Positions 56,380 to 64,000 of a stretch of 64,000 nucleotides of DNA are shown here, in pieces; position 1 is the first letter of the stretch; each line of letters begins with the position of its first letter. The stretch comes from Arthrobacter crystallopoietes. Its GTDB lineage: Bacteria > Actinomycetota > Actinomycetes > Actinomycetales > Micrococcaceae. The translations under genes and the position numbers were made by a program. The notes under the pieces are model-generated. The model searched no databases, was not told where the DNA came from, and was given only the letters and a program-made list of their open reading frames with translations. The DNA is taken from the NCBI RefSeq assembly GCF_002849715.1, contig NZ_CP018863.1, positions 3,782,001 to 3,846,000 of the forward strand. The letters are read 5' to 3'.

Positions 56380-57755
56380 GCCGCGGCGCCCGTAATGCCG
56401 GAGGTCGATTCGATCACAGTCTTCATCTTACGGTTTAGCGCCTCGTAGAACATGGACAGCGGGAATTCATCGTCCAGCACCTGGTCCGTCAGCTCGCGGG
56501 GCAGCCCGGACAAAGGCAGGGCGTCCGGCCCCTTGGCCCAGACCGAGGCCGGGTGCGGTGTCAGCGTCTTGGTCAGCATGGCGTACGCGGCCAGCCAGTG
56601 CGCCGTCTTGGGGCGGTCGATCGAACGCCAGTACAGCTCCTCGATCTGCAGTCCCAGCGCGACGACGACGTCGGCTACGTTGTCCCAGTCGATGCTCAGC
56701 TTGCCGTCGGTCCAGTGCAGCACGTGGTGCTGGTGCAGCCAGGCGAAGAGCAGCTGGCCGCCGAGGCCGTCGTAGTTGCGCACCCGGTTGCCGGTGATGG
56801 CGAAGCGGAAGATCCGGTCGAAGATGACGGCGTACTGGACCAGACGGGCATGTCGGCGGATGTCCTCCGACGCGTGCCGGTCATTCTGCAACCGCACCGA
56901 CTCCCGGAAAGCAGTCAGATCGCAGCGCAGTTCCTCCAGCGAATACAGGAAGTACGGCATGCGCTGCTTGATCATGAACGGATCGAACGGCAGATCCCCG
57001 CGCATGTGCGTCCGATCGTGGATCAGATCCCACATTACAAACGTTTCTTCGGCCAGCCGCTGGTCCGCCAGCAGATCGGCAGCCTCCTCGGGCAGCTGGA
57101 GCGACGTTATATCCGCAGCGGCGCCGACGACCTTGCGGAAGCGGGCCGCCTCACGGTCGGCGAAGATGGCGCCCCACGTGAAGGCAGGCGTTTCCCGCAC
57201 CGCCACCGTTTCCGGAAACAGGACGGCCGAATTCGTGTCGTAGCCGGCCGTGAAATCCAGGAAGCGGATGGGCACGAAGAGCTTGTTGGAGTAGTCGCCC
57301 GCCTCGAGGTCCGCGATGAAGTCCGGCCAGAGGACCTCGAGGAGAACTGCCTCCACCAGCCGGTCGGTGCTGCCGTTCTGGGTGTACATGGGGAAGACCA
57401 CCAGATGGACCAGCCCGTTGGTGCGCTGCTGCTGCGGCTGGAACGCCAGCAGCGAATCCAGGAAGTCCGGGACGCCGAAGCCGGCTGCGGACCAGCGGCG
57501 GAAGTCCTGCTGGAGCAGGCGCAGGTATTCGCCGTCGTGGTCGAACATCGGCGCCAGTTCGGCGATGGCCGTCACGATGGTCTCGGTGTGCACAGCTGCC
57601 TCGGCATGGTGCGCGGTATCCGGGATGGAACCATCATGGACCTGCAACGGACGCAGCCCGCTGGCAGCTGCCTTCAGCCGCAGCCAGGCCGGGTGCCGTT
57701 CGGGCCGCATGTCTTGCGAATACCTGGTGTCGGTGGCGCTGGTGTTGATGCTCAT
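56376..57755 (-). CDS. DUF6421 family protein
   Basis: A 459-residue soluble protein of the actinobacterial DUF6421 family. ATG 57755 is fixed by AAGGAAGG about 6 nt upstream. The longer frame upstream is not conserved. Conserved stretches include LVHLVVFPMYTQNGSTDRLVEAV, FVMWDLIHDRTHMRGDLPFDPFMIKQR and LFAWLHQHHVLHW. The His-rich pairs (HDRTH, HQHH) could bind metal, which raises the possibility of an oxygenase- or hydrolase-like enzyme, but no fold is established by sequence. First gene of an operon with an SDR and threonine aldolase. Palindromes lie upstream. Confidence 0.82.
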   Translation of the reverse strand: MSINTSATDTRYSQDMRPERHPAWLRLKAAASGLRPLQVHDGSIPDTAHHAEAAVHTETIVTAIAELAPMFDHDGEYLRLLQQDFRRWSAAGFGVPDFLDSLLAFQPQQQRTNGLVHLVVFPMYTQNGSTDRLVEAVLLEVLWPDFIADLEAGDYSNKLFVPIRFLDFTAGYDTNSAVLFPETVAVRETPAFTWGAIFADREAARFRKVVGAAADITSLQLPEEAADLLADQRLAEETFVMWDLIHDRTHMRGDLPFDPFMIKQRMPYFLYSLEELRCDLTAFRESVRLQNDRHASEDIRRHARLVQYAVIFDRIFRFAITGNRVRNYDGLGGQLLFAWLHQHHVLHWTDGKLSIDWDNVADVVVALGLQIEELYWRSIDRPKTAHWLAAYAMLTKTLTPHPASVWAKGPDALPLSGLPRELTDQVLDDEFPLSMFYEALNRKMKTVIESTSGITGAAA

Positions 57756-57775
57756 GGATGCCTTCCTTCCGGCAG

Positions 57776-57794
57776 CGGTTCCATCGCGGAACCG
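57776..57794. promoter_or_regulatory. Palindrome in the DUF6421 leader
   Basis: CGGTTCC-ATCGC-GGAACCG, perfect 7-bp arms with a 5-bp spacer, 21 bp upstream of the DUF6421 ATG. It could be an operator or a leader hairpin that presents the ribosome site. A second, imperfect long dyad (AACAGT...TAAT facing ATTAG...ACTGTT) lies at about 57837-57881. Confidence 0.45.
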
Positions 57795-57911
57795 TTGGAG
57801 GTGGACTTCTTGCTGTTTCCAAGAGCGTAACAACCAAACAGTGTCACTAATGCCGAAACCTTCGACAGATTAGAAACTGTTGTGCTTGTCGATGGGCGGC
57901 GGCAGAAATGA

Positions 57912-57941
57912 CGAAGCCCGGCTCATGCTGGCCGGGCTTCG
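57912..57941 (-). terminator. Terminator after msrB
   Basis: A perfect 11-bp stem, CGAAGCCCGGC (57912-57922) with GCCGGGCTTCG (57931-57941), and an 8-nt loop, 20 bp beyond the msrB stop and before the DUF6421 promoter region. Confidence 0.8.
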
Positions 57942-57961
57942 AGTGGGAAGAGTTCGAGGAA

Positions 57962-58420
57962 CTAGGGAGCCTCGTCCTGCTTGGGCTCCAGCTTCAGGGA
58001 GACGGAGTTGATGCAGTAGCGCTGGTCGGTCGGCGTGCTGTAACCCTCGCCCTCAAAAACATGGCCCAGGTGGGAGTTGCAGTTCGCGCAGCGCACTTCG
58101 ATTCGTTCCATCCCCAGCGCCGAGTCCCGCAGATAGCGCACCTTGCCCTCGGCCAGCGGGGCCCAGAAGGAGGGCCAGCCGCAGTGGGAGTCGAACTTCT
58201 CCTGGCTGGTAAATAGCTCGTCCCCGCAGGCGCGGCAGCGGTAGACGCCGGCTGTGTGCGTGTCGCAGTACTCGCCGGTATAGGGACGTTCCGTGCCGGC
58301 CTGCCGCAGCACCTGGTATTCCTCGGGCGTCAGTTCGCGGCGCCATTCGTCCTCGGACTTGGCGACGGGAAACGTTTCTGGCGTGCTGTTCACTTCACTC
58401 ATATCCTTTTCAACGCTCAC
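57962..58420 (-). CDS. msrB: Peptide-methionine (R)-S-oxide reductase
   Basis: Repairs methionine-R-sulfoxide in proteins. 152 residues from GTG 58420, which overlaps the upstream stop (GTGA). ATG at 58402 is an alternative start. Zinc-binding Cys pairs CRACGDELF and CANCNSHLGHVF, the catalytic Cys in RYCINSVSL, and HCGWPSFWAP complete the family pattern. It is coupled to the UspA-like gene, consistent with a stress role. Confidence 0.95.
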   Translation of the reverse strand: MSVEKDMSEVNSTPETFPVAKSEDEWRRELTPEEYQVLRQAGTERPYTGEYCDTHTAGVYRCRACGDELFTSQEKFDSHCGWPSFWAPLAEGKVRYLRDSALGMERIEVRCANCNSHLGHVFEGEGYSTPTDQRYCINSVSLKLEPKQDEAP

Positions 58421-58905
58421 GAGTCCCCAATGTATCCCGAACCGGAATACAGATGGAGCACGGGGATGCCGAGTTTGTCCTGGGCACGGTTCGCCCAGTC
58501 GGTATGGAAGGTATCGGCAACAGCGTGCGGGGTGGTGATCACCACAGCGCGGTCAGCCGGATGGCGCTCGACGTAGTCAACCAGCGCCGAAACGCCGTCG
58601 TCGTCGACGATTTCCACCGTTCCTTGCAGCCCCCTGCCCTGTAGTGCCTGGACGGAGAGGCGTTTGGCTTCCTCGGCTTCGGTTTTGGCCTCTTCGGGCG
58701 AGGGCTGGCCATGCAGCAGCTCGCGGAAGGCCTGGGCGACGTCGAGCAGACTCAGATTGTCCAGAAAATCCAGCACCAGATTCCGTTTGGTGTCCTCGGG
58801 AATCAGCACGCTGAACTGCGTACCCTCGGTTGCCAGCAATTCCAGATTCCGAAGATCCGCATCATTGAGCGGCTCTTCGGTGAGTACTACAATCGTTTCG
58901 CTCAT
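58417..58905 (-). CDS. UspA-like nucleotide-binding hypothetical protein
   Basis: A 162-residue protein with a UspA/HUP-like alternation of strands and helices (ETIVVLTEEPLNDADLRNLELLA, FSVLIPED, AVVITTP, LGIPVLHLYSGSGY). The Gly-rich ATP motif of true Usp proteins is not clear. It overlaps msrB by 4 bp and is divergent from the alpha/beta hydrolase. Function unknown. Context suggests stress physiology. Confidence 0.72.
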   Translation of the reverse strand: MSETIVVLTEEPLNDADLRNLELLATEGTQFSVLIPEDTKRNLVLDFLDNLSLLDVAQAFRELLHGQPSPEEAKTEAEEAKRLSVQALQGRGLQGTVEIVDDDGVSALVDYVERHPADRAVVITTPHAVADTFHTDWANRAQDKLGIPVLHLYSGSGYIGDS

Positions 58906-59053
58906 GGCCCCAGCGTAACCAGCGGGCGCGCGGCAAACAATAACAGGCCTTCCCAGGACTCCTTCGCAGCTGACAACCGCCTTCCCAACTGCCTTCGGCG
59001 TCTGCGCGGCAGGGCGTTACGCCGCGCGCGGCAGGGTGAGTAAGAATGGTGCC

Positions 59054-60349
59054 ATGGCTTTGTTCGACCGTCGGAAAACTATAATCTCCGCCGCCGCGCC
59101 ACCGGCCGAGGAAATTCGGCGGCAGTTGCCGTGGATGCGCTGGATGGGCGTCGGCGCAATCGCCGGCGCCGGTCTTGGCTCGCTGCTGGCCGGAGCCACC
59201 TCCGGGCTCGCCTCGTATTTCGCCCGCCAGGTGCTCACGCCGGTGCGCGAGCATGACCAGAACCTTGCGATCTACGCCGTGGTCGGCAGCAGCCAGCACC
59301 AAGAGGTCATTCTGCCGGCCACACCGGACACCACGGCGCCCGGCCTCTACAGCATTTATTTCGACGGCGGACGCGGCCAGGCGCGGATCGGCGCCATCAC
59401 TTCCTACTCGCCGAAAGACGGAACAGTCCAGCGCACCGTGGAGCGTGTTTACAGCGGCGATCTGGCGGCGGCCCGCCGCGGTTGGTGGGGAGGCGCGGTC
59501 TACCCCGACCCTGCGGCCGCAGGACTTGCCAACGAGGAAGTCCGCATTGCGGTCGAGGGCGGCCAGGCACCAGCGTGGCTGATCAGGGGAGAGGAGAAGG
59601 CCCGGACCTGGGCCATCATGGTGCACGGCCGCGGCGCCACCCGGCAGGAAGGGCTTCGTGCTGCCCGCACCGCCCGCGGACTCGGGATGACCTCACTGCT
59701 CATTTCCTATCGGAACGACGGCGAAGCCCCCGCCGCGCCGGACGGGCGTTATGGCCTCGGGCTGACCGAGTGGCGGGACGTTGAAGCCGCGATGACGTAC
59801 GCCTTGGAACACGGGGCCGAGGAGATCGTCCTGTTCGGCTGGTCCATGGGCGGCGCCATAAGTCTGCAGGCGGCGGACCAGTCCGTGCACCGCAACCGGA
59901 TCAAGGCACTTGTCCTGGACGGTCCGGTGATCAACTGGATCGACGTGCTGGCATACCAGGCCAGGCTGAACCGGATCCCCGAGGCCGTGGGCCGTTTTTC
60001 GCAATGGCTCATTTCGAACCGTGCCGGCAGGTTGCTGACCGGTTTGGCGGCTCCGTTGGATCTGAAGAAGATGAACTGGGTAGCCAGGTACGACCAGCTC
60101 TGCGTGCCGACACTGATCCTGCACAGCCAGGACGACGATTTCGTGCCCTATGGGCCGTCGGCGGAACTGGCGGACAAGAATCCGCGGCTGGTGACTTTCG
60201 AGCCGTTCTCCGGAGCCAGCCACACCAAGGAATGGAACGTCGATCCCGAGCGCTGGGAGCGGGTGGTCACCGGCTGGCTGACCCATGTGCTCAGCGCGCC
60301 TGTTCCCGGGGTCAAAGGGCCAGGTATGAACGGCATGCAGCCGGACTGA
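59054..60349 (+). CDS. Membrane-anchored alpha/beta hydrolase
   Basis: A 431-residue protein. A transmembrane or signal-anchor segment (about residues 33-55, GVGAIAGAGLGSLLAGATSG) is followed by a divergent N-domain and a C-terminal alpha/beta hydrolase (about 170-420): nucleophile elbow GWSMGGA, oxyanion region VHGRGATRQEG, an Asp in LHSQDDDFVPY and His in GASHTKEW. ATG 59054 is chosen over GTG 59036 (MSKNGA) because the family-like residues begin at ALFDRRK. Neither start has a good ribosome site. Substrate unknown. It abuts the convergent ybaK. Confidence 0.85.
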   Translation: MALFDRRKTIISAAAPPAEEIRRQLPWMRWMGVGAIAGAGLGSLLAGATSGLASYFARQVLTPVREHDQNLAIYAVVGSSQHQEVILPATPDTTAPGLYSIYFDGGRGQARIGAITSYSPKDGTVQRTVERVYSGDLAAARRGWWGGAVYPDPAAAGLANEEVRIAVEGGQAPAWLIRGEEKARTWAIMVHGRGATRQEGLRAARTARGLGMTSLLISYRNDGEAPAAPDGRYGLGLTEWRDVEAAMTYALEHGAEEIVLFGWSMGGAISLQAADQSVHRNRIKALVLDGPVINWIDVLAYQARLNRIPEAVGRFSQWLISNRAGRLLTGLAAPLDLKKMNWVARYDQLCVPTLILHSQDDDFVPYGPSAELADKNPRLVTFEPFSGASHTKEWNVDPERWERVVTGWLTHVLSAPVPGVKGPGMNGMQPD

Positions 60350-60841
60350 TCAGCCCGTACCGATGGCTACCAGCCGCGCACCGGTCAGGCGGATCAGGTC
60401 CTGTGCGGCCAATTCGATGTCCAGTCCGCGGCGACCGCCGGAAACCAGAATGGTGGGATAGTCCACCGCGCTGAAATCAATGATTGTCGGGCTGGGCTGC
60501 CGCTGGCCCAGCGGGGAGATACCACCGAGTACGTAGCCGGTCCGGCGCTGGGCAGCCAGCGGATCGGCCAGCACGGACTTCTTCGCCCCCAAGGCGGCTG
60601 CGAAGGATTTCAGATTGAGGTTTCCGGAGACTGGCACCACTGCCACAGCAAGATTGCCGTCTACCGCCACCATGAGGGTCTTGAAAATCCGTTCCGGGGG
60701 CAGACCCAGCTCGCGTGCTGCCTCAAGTCCGAAATCGGTCACAGCCGGATCATGGGCGTACCTGTGGAGGGTGTGCGGAACCCCCGCCTGCTGCAACAAC
60801 AGTGTGGCGGGGGTTCCGGTCGACGCGGTGCGCTTTGCCAA
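60350..60841 (-). CDS. ybaK: Cys-tRNA(Pro)/Ala-tRNA(Pro) deacylase YbaK
   Basis: A trans-editing enzyme that hydrolyses mischarged tRNA(Pro). 163 residues of the YbaK/ProX fold: HDPAVTDFGLEAARELG, then the active-site strand RIFKTLMVAVDGNLAVAVVPV with its conserved Lys, LAAQRRTGYVLGGISPLG and VSGGRRGLDIELA. The start is TTG 60841, 17 bp after the sufE stop, with no alternative ATG or GTG nearby. The downstream end abuts the hydrolase stop without a gap. Confidence 0.92.
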   Translation of the reverse strand: MAKRTASTGTPATLLLQQAGVPHTLHRYAHDPAVTDFGLEAARELGLPPERIFKTLMVAVDGNLAVAVVPVSGNLNLKSFAAALGAKKSVLADPLAAQRRTGYVLGGISPLGQRQPSPTIIDFSAVDYPTILVSGGRRGLDIELAAQDLIRLTGARLVAIGTG

Positions 60842-60858
60842 CGGCGGATTCGGCGCGC

Positions 60859-61314
60859 TCAGGCGGCCGCGCGGGCGTCCGTGATCTGACGCTTGATGCG
60901 GGCGAGCATGGCAGACATGCCACGCAGCCGCAGCGGCGTAATGGCACGGGTCAAACCGAGCTGCTCCGGCACATCGTCCGGTACGGCAAGAATCTCCGCA
61001 GCCGGCAGGCCGTTGAGCCCTTCATGCAGGACACCGGCGAAACCACGTGTAGTCGGGGCTTCCGGGGGTGCCGAGAAGTAGATCTCCACCGGTTCCTCCG
61101 GGCCGTCGCCGATCTCCAAGGTCAGGAACAGCGGGGACTGGCACTCGACAACCTGTTCCAACAGTTCCGGCTGGCCGGCAAGGTGCTCCGGAAGGTCCGG
61201 AAGCGATCGGGAGAATTCAAGCAGCAGTTGCAGCCGCTCAGGCTCCTCCATCGATTGGAAGTCATCGATGATTTCTGCCAGCTGTGCAGGGATGTTTTGT
61301 GCGCTCACAGTCAC
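60859..61314 (-). CDS. sufE: SufE-family cysteine-desulfuration protein
   Basis: Accepts persulfide sulfur from a cysteine desulfurase for Fe-S cluster assembly. 151 residues. The sulfur-accepting Cys is in QVVECQSPLFLTLE, with the family helix LGLTRAITPLRLRGMSAML at the C-terminus. GTG 61314 or an in-frame GTG two codons later could start; no strong ribosome site favours one. It follows the thiosulfate sulfurtransferase by 24 bp, pairing two sulfur-transfer proteins. Confidence 0.93.
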   Translation of the reverse strand: MTVSAQNIPAQLAEIIDDFQSMEEPERLQLLLEFSRSLPDLPEHLAGQPELLEQVVECQSPLFLTLEIGDGPEEPVEIYFSAPPEAPTTRGFAGVLHEGLNGLPAAEILAVPDDVPEQLGLTRAITPLRLRGMSAMLARIKRQITDARAAA

Positions 61315-61338
61315 CTATTCTACTCGTGCACGCTGCTC

Positions 61339-62244
61339 TCAACGCCGTGCGGCGGGTACTTCGCCGGGTTCGGCACCCTTGACGATCGGCACGCGGACGG
61401 CGTTGCCCCATTCGGTCCAGGAACCGTCATAGTTGCGGACGTTCTCGAAGCCGAGCAGGTGTTTGAGGACGAACCAGGTGTGGCTTGAACGCTCACCGAT
61501 GCGGCAGTAGGCCACCACTTCATCGCCGTCGTTCAAACCGGCCTCGCCCTTGTAGATAGCTTCCAGCTCTTCGCGGTCCCGGAACGTTCCGTCAGCAGCG
61601 GCGGCGCGGGCCCAGGGGACGGAGGCCGCGCTGGGAATGTGGCCGCCGCGCAGCGTTCCCTCCTCAGGATATGCGGGCATAGTGGTACGTTCGCCGGAGT
61701 ATTCTTCGGCCGAGCGGACATCGATCAAGGGCTTGCCGAAGTGTTCGAAGACATCGGGCAGGAATGCGCGGATGGCCTCATCGCGACGTTCGACGACGGG
61801 GTACTCCACCGCTGCAGGCCTCGGCGTCTCGGTAGTGAGCTCGCGCCCCTCGGCAATCCACTTGTCGCGCCCGCCGTCAAGCAGCCGCACATCCTCGTGG
61901 CCGAAAAGCGTGAACACCCAAAGCGCGTAGGCAGCCCACCAGTTGCTCTTGTCCCCGTAAATCACCACGGTGGTCTCGCGAGTGATGCCCTTGGAACCGA
62001 GCAGTGCAGCGAACGCTTTGCCGTCGATATAGTCGCGGGTCAACGCGTCATTCAGATCCGTATGCCAGTCGATTTTCACTGCACCCGGAATATGGCCGGT
62101 CTCGTACAGGAGGATGTCCTCGTCCGATTCGACGACAACCAGGGAATCTGCGTCCAGGTTGGCCGCCAGCCAATCGGTGGAAACGAGCCGTTCCGGGTGG
62201 GCGTAGGCGGAAAATTTCTCGTTCTGTTCTGCGGCAACAGGCAT
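61339..62244 (-). CDS. sseA: Thiosulfate/3-mercaptopyruvate sulfurtransferase
   Basis: A two-domain rhodanese, 301 residues. The inactive N-domain ([20 protein letters not shown]) precedes the active C-domain with the catalytic Cys in the loop [17 protein letters not shown], the thiosulfate-type sequence. ATG 62244 has GAAAGG 7 nt upstream. The longer upstream frame is not conserved. First gene of a sulfurtransferase-sufE-ybaK run and divergent from zapE. A single IdeR-like half-site (AGCCTAACC, + strand 62283-62291) lies in its promoter region but lacks the other half. Confidence 0.93.
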   Translation of the reverse strand: MPVAAEQNEKFSAYAHPERLVSTDWLAANLDADSLVVVESDEDILLYETGHIPGAVKIDWHTDLNDALTRDYIDGKAFAALLGSKGITRETTVVIYGDKSNWWAAYALWVFTLFGHEDVRLLDGGRDKWIAEGRELTTETPRPAAVEYPVVERRDEAIRAFLPDVFEHFGKPLIDVRSAEEYSGERTTMPAYPEEGTLRGGHIPSAASVPWARAAAADGTFRDREELEAIYKGEAGLNDGDEVVAYCRIGERSSHTWFVLKHLLGFENVRNYDGSWTEWGNAVRVPIVKGAEPGEVPAARR

Positions 62245-62436
62245 AGCAAAACCTTTCCATGCGTCAGGGGTGGTCTCTGCCCAGCCTAACCATAAGCGCG
62301 AAGAAACAATCTCCACGCCGGTCATCATCCGCCACAATGTCGGGAGTCTCTTGCCCCGGGACTGCATCCGCCTGTTTCCCTGCAGTGGCCTCGGTCACGA
62401 ATCTGCCGCGGCGTCGTCGGTAGCGTATCGTTTTTC

Positions 62437-62455
62437 TGGCGGCAATTCACCGCCA
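62437..62455 (+). other. Hairpin in the zapE leader
   Basis: TGGCGG-N7-CCGCCA, a 6-bp stem immediately after a T-run, 35 bp upstream of the zapE GTG. Whether it is a leader attenuator or only chance in GC-rich DNA cannot be decided. Confidence 0.3.
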
Positions 62456-62489
62456 CGCAGATTTTCAGGAAGGCTACGGTCGGTTAAAC

Positions 62490-63527
62490 GTGCCCCAGAT
62501 TGAACAGCTTTCGCGCCGGACCCCCAAGGTGTCGGTCGACGATTTGTTGGAGGGATTCCATCCTTCGCCGCGCTTCGGCGACGTTTCCTTCGACAGTTAC
62601 CGTCCCGACCCGTCCCAGCCCTCGCAGTCCATCGCGGTCAAAGCGTTGCGGGATTTTGCCGTCGAGGTGGACCACCGGGAACCCAAGGGACTGAAAAAAC
62701 TTTTCGCAGCCAAGAGGCAGCCCAGCAAGGCCGGTATCTACCTCGACGGCGGGTTCGGTGTGGGAAAAACCCACTTGCTGGCCTCCCTCTGGCACGCGGT
62801 GGAGGGTCCAAAGGCCTTCGGCACCTTCGTCGAATATACAAATCTGGTGGGGGCGCTATCCTTCCGCAAGACGGTGGACGCGCTGAGCAGCTACCGGTTG
62901 GTTTGTATCGATGAATTCGAACTGGACGACCCGGGGGACACCGTGCTGATGTCCCGGCTGATGCGCGAGCTGGCCGACGCCGGCGTGAAGCTCGCAGCTA
63001 CCTCCAACACGTTGCCCGGTTCACTCGGCGAGGGACGCTTTGCTGCCGTAGATTTCCAACGCGAAATCCAGGTCCTGTCAGACCAGTTCAACGTCATCCG
63101 TATCGACGGCGAAGACTACCGTCATCGGGGACTGCCAGCCGCTCCGGATCCTTTGACTGATCTTGAACTCAAACGGCGGGTCTACAGTGACTTCAAGGGC
63201 CAGGTGGTCGCGGCCGATGAATTCTCGGATCTGGTTAGTCATCTCGAAGGCGTGCATCCGAGCCGCTACCGGCAGTTCATCGACGGTATCGATGCGGTGG
63301 CGTGGCACAACGTCGCGACGATTACCGAGCAATCAGTAGCCCTGCGCTTTGTCGTGCTGGCGGACCGGCTCTATGACAAGGACGTGCCCATTATTGCGAG
63401 CGGACGCCCGTTCGATGAGCTTTTCACTCCGGAGATGATGTCCGGCGGCTACATGAAGAAGTACTACCGGGCCGTTTCCAGACTGACAGCCCTGGCACGT
63501 GAAGGGTTGACTGGCGAGGAGTCCTGA
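62490..63527 (+). CDS. zapE: Cell division protein ZapE (AFG1-family ATPase)
   Basis: A 345-residue P-loop ATPase of the AFG1/ZapE family, which acts on the Z ring and on membrane protein quality control. Walker A LDGGFGVGKTH (about 88-98), Walker B LVCIDEFELDDPGD, sensor region LAATSNTLPGSLGEGRF, and the family IRIDGEDYRHRG. The start is GTG 62490, with AGGAAGG rather far (about 16 nt) upstream. It is followed by a strong terminator and stands alone. Confidence 0.92.
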   Translation: MPQIEQLSRRTPKVSVDDLLEGFHPSPRFGDVSFDSYRPDPSQPSQSIAVKALRDFAVEVDHREPKGLKKLFAAKRQPSKAGIYLDGGFGVGKTHLLASLWHAVEGPKAFGTFVEYTNLVGALSFRKTVDALSSYRLVCIDEFELDDPGDTVLMSRLMRELADAGVKLAATSNTLPGSLGEGRFAAVDFQREIQVLSDQFNVIRIDGEDYRHRGLPAAPDPLTDLELKRRVYSDFKGQVVAADEFSDLVSHLEGVHPSRYRQFIDGIDAVAWHNVATITEQSVALRFVVLADRLYDKDVPIIASGRPFDELFTPEMMSGGYMKKYYRAVSRLTALAREGLTGEES

Positions 63528-63554
63528 GGCCTCCCAGAATGGCAGAAACAGCAC

Positions 63555-63596
63555 AAAGGCGCTGGTGCTACCTCCCGGTAGGACCAGCGCCTTTTT
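63555..63596 (+). terminator. Rho-independent terminator after zapE
   Basis: Perfect 12-bp outer stem AAAGGCGCTGGT/ACCAGCGCCTTT with an inner CTACC-TCCC-GGTAG stem and a following T-run, 28 bp after the zapE stop. It serves both this gene and the convergent antitoxin-like gene. Confidence 0.9.
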
Positions 63597-63614
63597 GGCG
63601 TGCTCTAAGAGAAG

Positions 63615-63866
63615 TTATGCCGAAGGGCTGCCCTTATCGGTTGCGGCACCGGGGGTATTTCCACCATCTGCCCTGTCGATGAGGTTCGCGACTTTGGCCT
63701 GCAGACCATCTACCTGCCCGGAGTACTTGCCGCCGGTCTTGCTGTCGATGAAATCTCCAGCCTTGCCGACGCCGTCCTTGAGCTTGTCGGCATTGCCGCC
63801 GACCAGATGAGCGGCCTTGTCCTTAAGCTGTCCGGCCTTGCCCTTGAGCTCGTCAAATACAGACAC
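63615..63866 (-). CDS. MT0933-type antitoxin-like small protein
   Basis: An 83-residue protein. SVFDELKGKAGQLKDKAAHL, then AGDFIDSKTGGKYSGQVDGLQ, matches the small Lys/Asp-rich family named after mycobacterial MT0933 (Rv0909-like), annotated as antitoxins. The second GTG (63866) is preferred because GGGAGG is 5 nt upstream; the GTG two codons earlier overlaps that ribosome site. No toxin gene adjoins it within the window (zapE is on the other side; upstream is only 134 bp to the window end). Function as an antitoxin is therefore doubtful here; a stress or envelope-related role is an alternative. Confidence 0.75.
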   Translation of the reverse strand: MSVFDELKGKAGQLKDKAAHLVGGNADKLKDGVGKAGDFIDSKTGGKYSGQVDGLQAKVANLIDRADGGNTPGAATDKGSPSA

Positions 63867-63913
63867 AGACACCTCCCTTCGCTCCTGGGAGCCGCATGCT
63901 CCCGCCTACTTCT

Positions 63914-63941
63914 ATCGTAGGCCCGAGGCAGGGTGCGTCAA
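63914..63941 (-). promoter_or_regulatory. Predicted promoter of the MT0933-like gene
   Basis: Minus-strand TTGACG (+ strand 63936-63941), 16-bp spacer, TACGAT (+ strand 63914-63919), a good match to the sigma-A consensus. The leader would be about 40 nt and contains a GGGAGC/GCTCCC hairpin (63887-63903) upstream of the ribosome site. Confidence 0.6.
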
Positions 63942-64000
63942 TAGGCCGGGCAGGCCCGGTACAGGTAGCCGCCAAAGAGAGACTTGTTACTGCTCGTCTG

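Noticed and set aside
57795..57850. GlnR box upstream of DUF6421
   Set aside because: A GTTAC ... GAAAC pair is present but with a 7-bp instead of 6-bp spacer and no second pair, so it does not meet the consensus.
62245..62489. Possible IdeR box and SigR-like promoter upstream of sseA
   Set aside because: Only one half of the IdeR palindrome is present (AGCCTAACC, about 12 of 19 matches). The SigR-like match (GGAGAT-N18-GTT on the minus strand) differs from GGGAAT at two key positions. Either may be chance.

Overview
The window is a 64 kb stretch of high-GC actinobacterial chromosome. It most resembles Arthrobacter and relatives (Micrococcaceae). The evidence is the many GTG/TTG starts, the dense genes with 4-bp ATGA/GTGA overlaps, a HrdB/RpoD-type principal sigma factor with a Lys/Ala-rich N-terminus, the septation protein SepH, and a string of actinobacterial DUF families (4192, 4193, 3093, 3710, 3159, 3000, 5998, 7455, 6421). 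No rRNA, tRNA, CRISPR array, prophage or insertion sequence was seen. The gene order sigA ... DUF4193-DUF3093-dut-DUF3710-OB fold-DUF3159-ceoC-ceoB-APC permease-TrmA-like ... dxs ... RNase D-DUF3000 is the conserved block known from Mycobacterium tuberculosis (Rv2703 back to Rv2680), here interrupted by lineage-specific insertions. This is core chromosome, not an island.

Layout. 0-4.3 kb: the end of an MFS transporter, a DUF4192 protein and the principal sigma factor sigA with an exact SigR/SigH-type promoter upstream. 4.3-20.5 kb: a type IIA topoisomerase pair (parE and parC) that brackets a BlaI repressor/M56 metalloprotease pair, the divergent cydA-cydB-cydDC cytochrome bd operon, a GNAT, a DinB-like protein and a DUF222/HNH endonuclease. 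20.5-26.5 kb: an N-terminal GNAT fused to ADP-forming acyl-CoA synthetase domains, DUF5998, an alkaline-phosphatase-superfamily enzyme and sepH. 26.8-35.0 kb: the conserved DUF/dut block and a potassium locus (two TrkA/Ceo subunits divergent from a KimA-like APC permease), ending in a TRAM/TrmA-type RNA methyltransferase. 35.2-41.3 kb: aconitase behind a probable IdeR/DtxR box, then dxs-DUF402-orphan in an overlapping operon. 41.3-48.9 kb: mug, argG, an aldo/keto reductase, and a nucleoside hydrolase followed by a complete ECF transporter. 48.9-54.4 kb: the fadA-fadB beta-oxidation operon with a perfect palindromic operator, then RNase D and DUF3000. 54.5-64 kb: a threonine aldolase-SDR-DUF6421 operon, msrB with a UspA-like gene, an alpha/beta hydrolase, ybaK, sufE, a thiosulfate sulfurtransferase, zapE and an MT0933-type antitoxin-like gene.

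The most informative regulatory signals, read directly from the DNA, are: (i) two TTCTAC-N5-GTAGAA dyads between blaI and cydA, which suggest that an M56/BlaI switch controls cytochrome bd; (ii) GGGAAT-N18-GTT upstream of sigA; (iii) a DtxR/IdeR-like box upstream of acnA; (iv) two tandem 20-bp dyads at the DUF4193 promoter; (v) a 24-bp palindrome upstream of fadAB. Functional statements about regulation are inference from motif position and would need binding or expression data.
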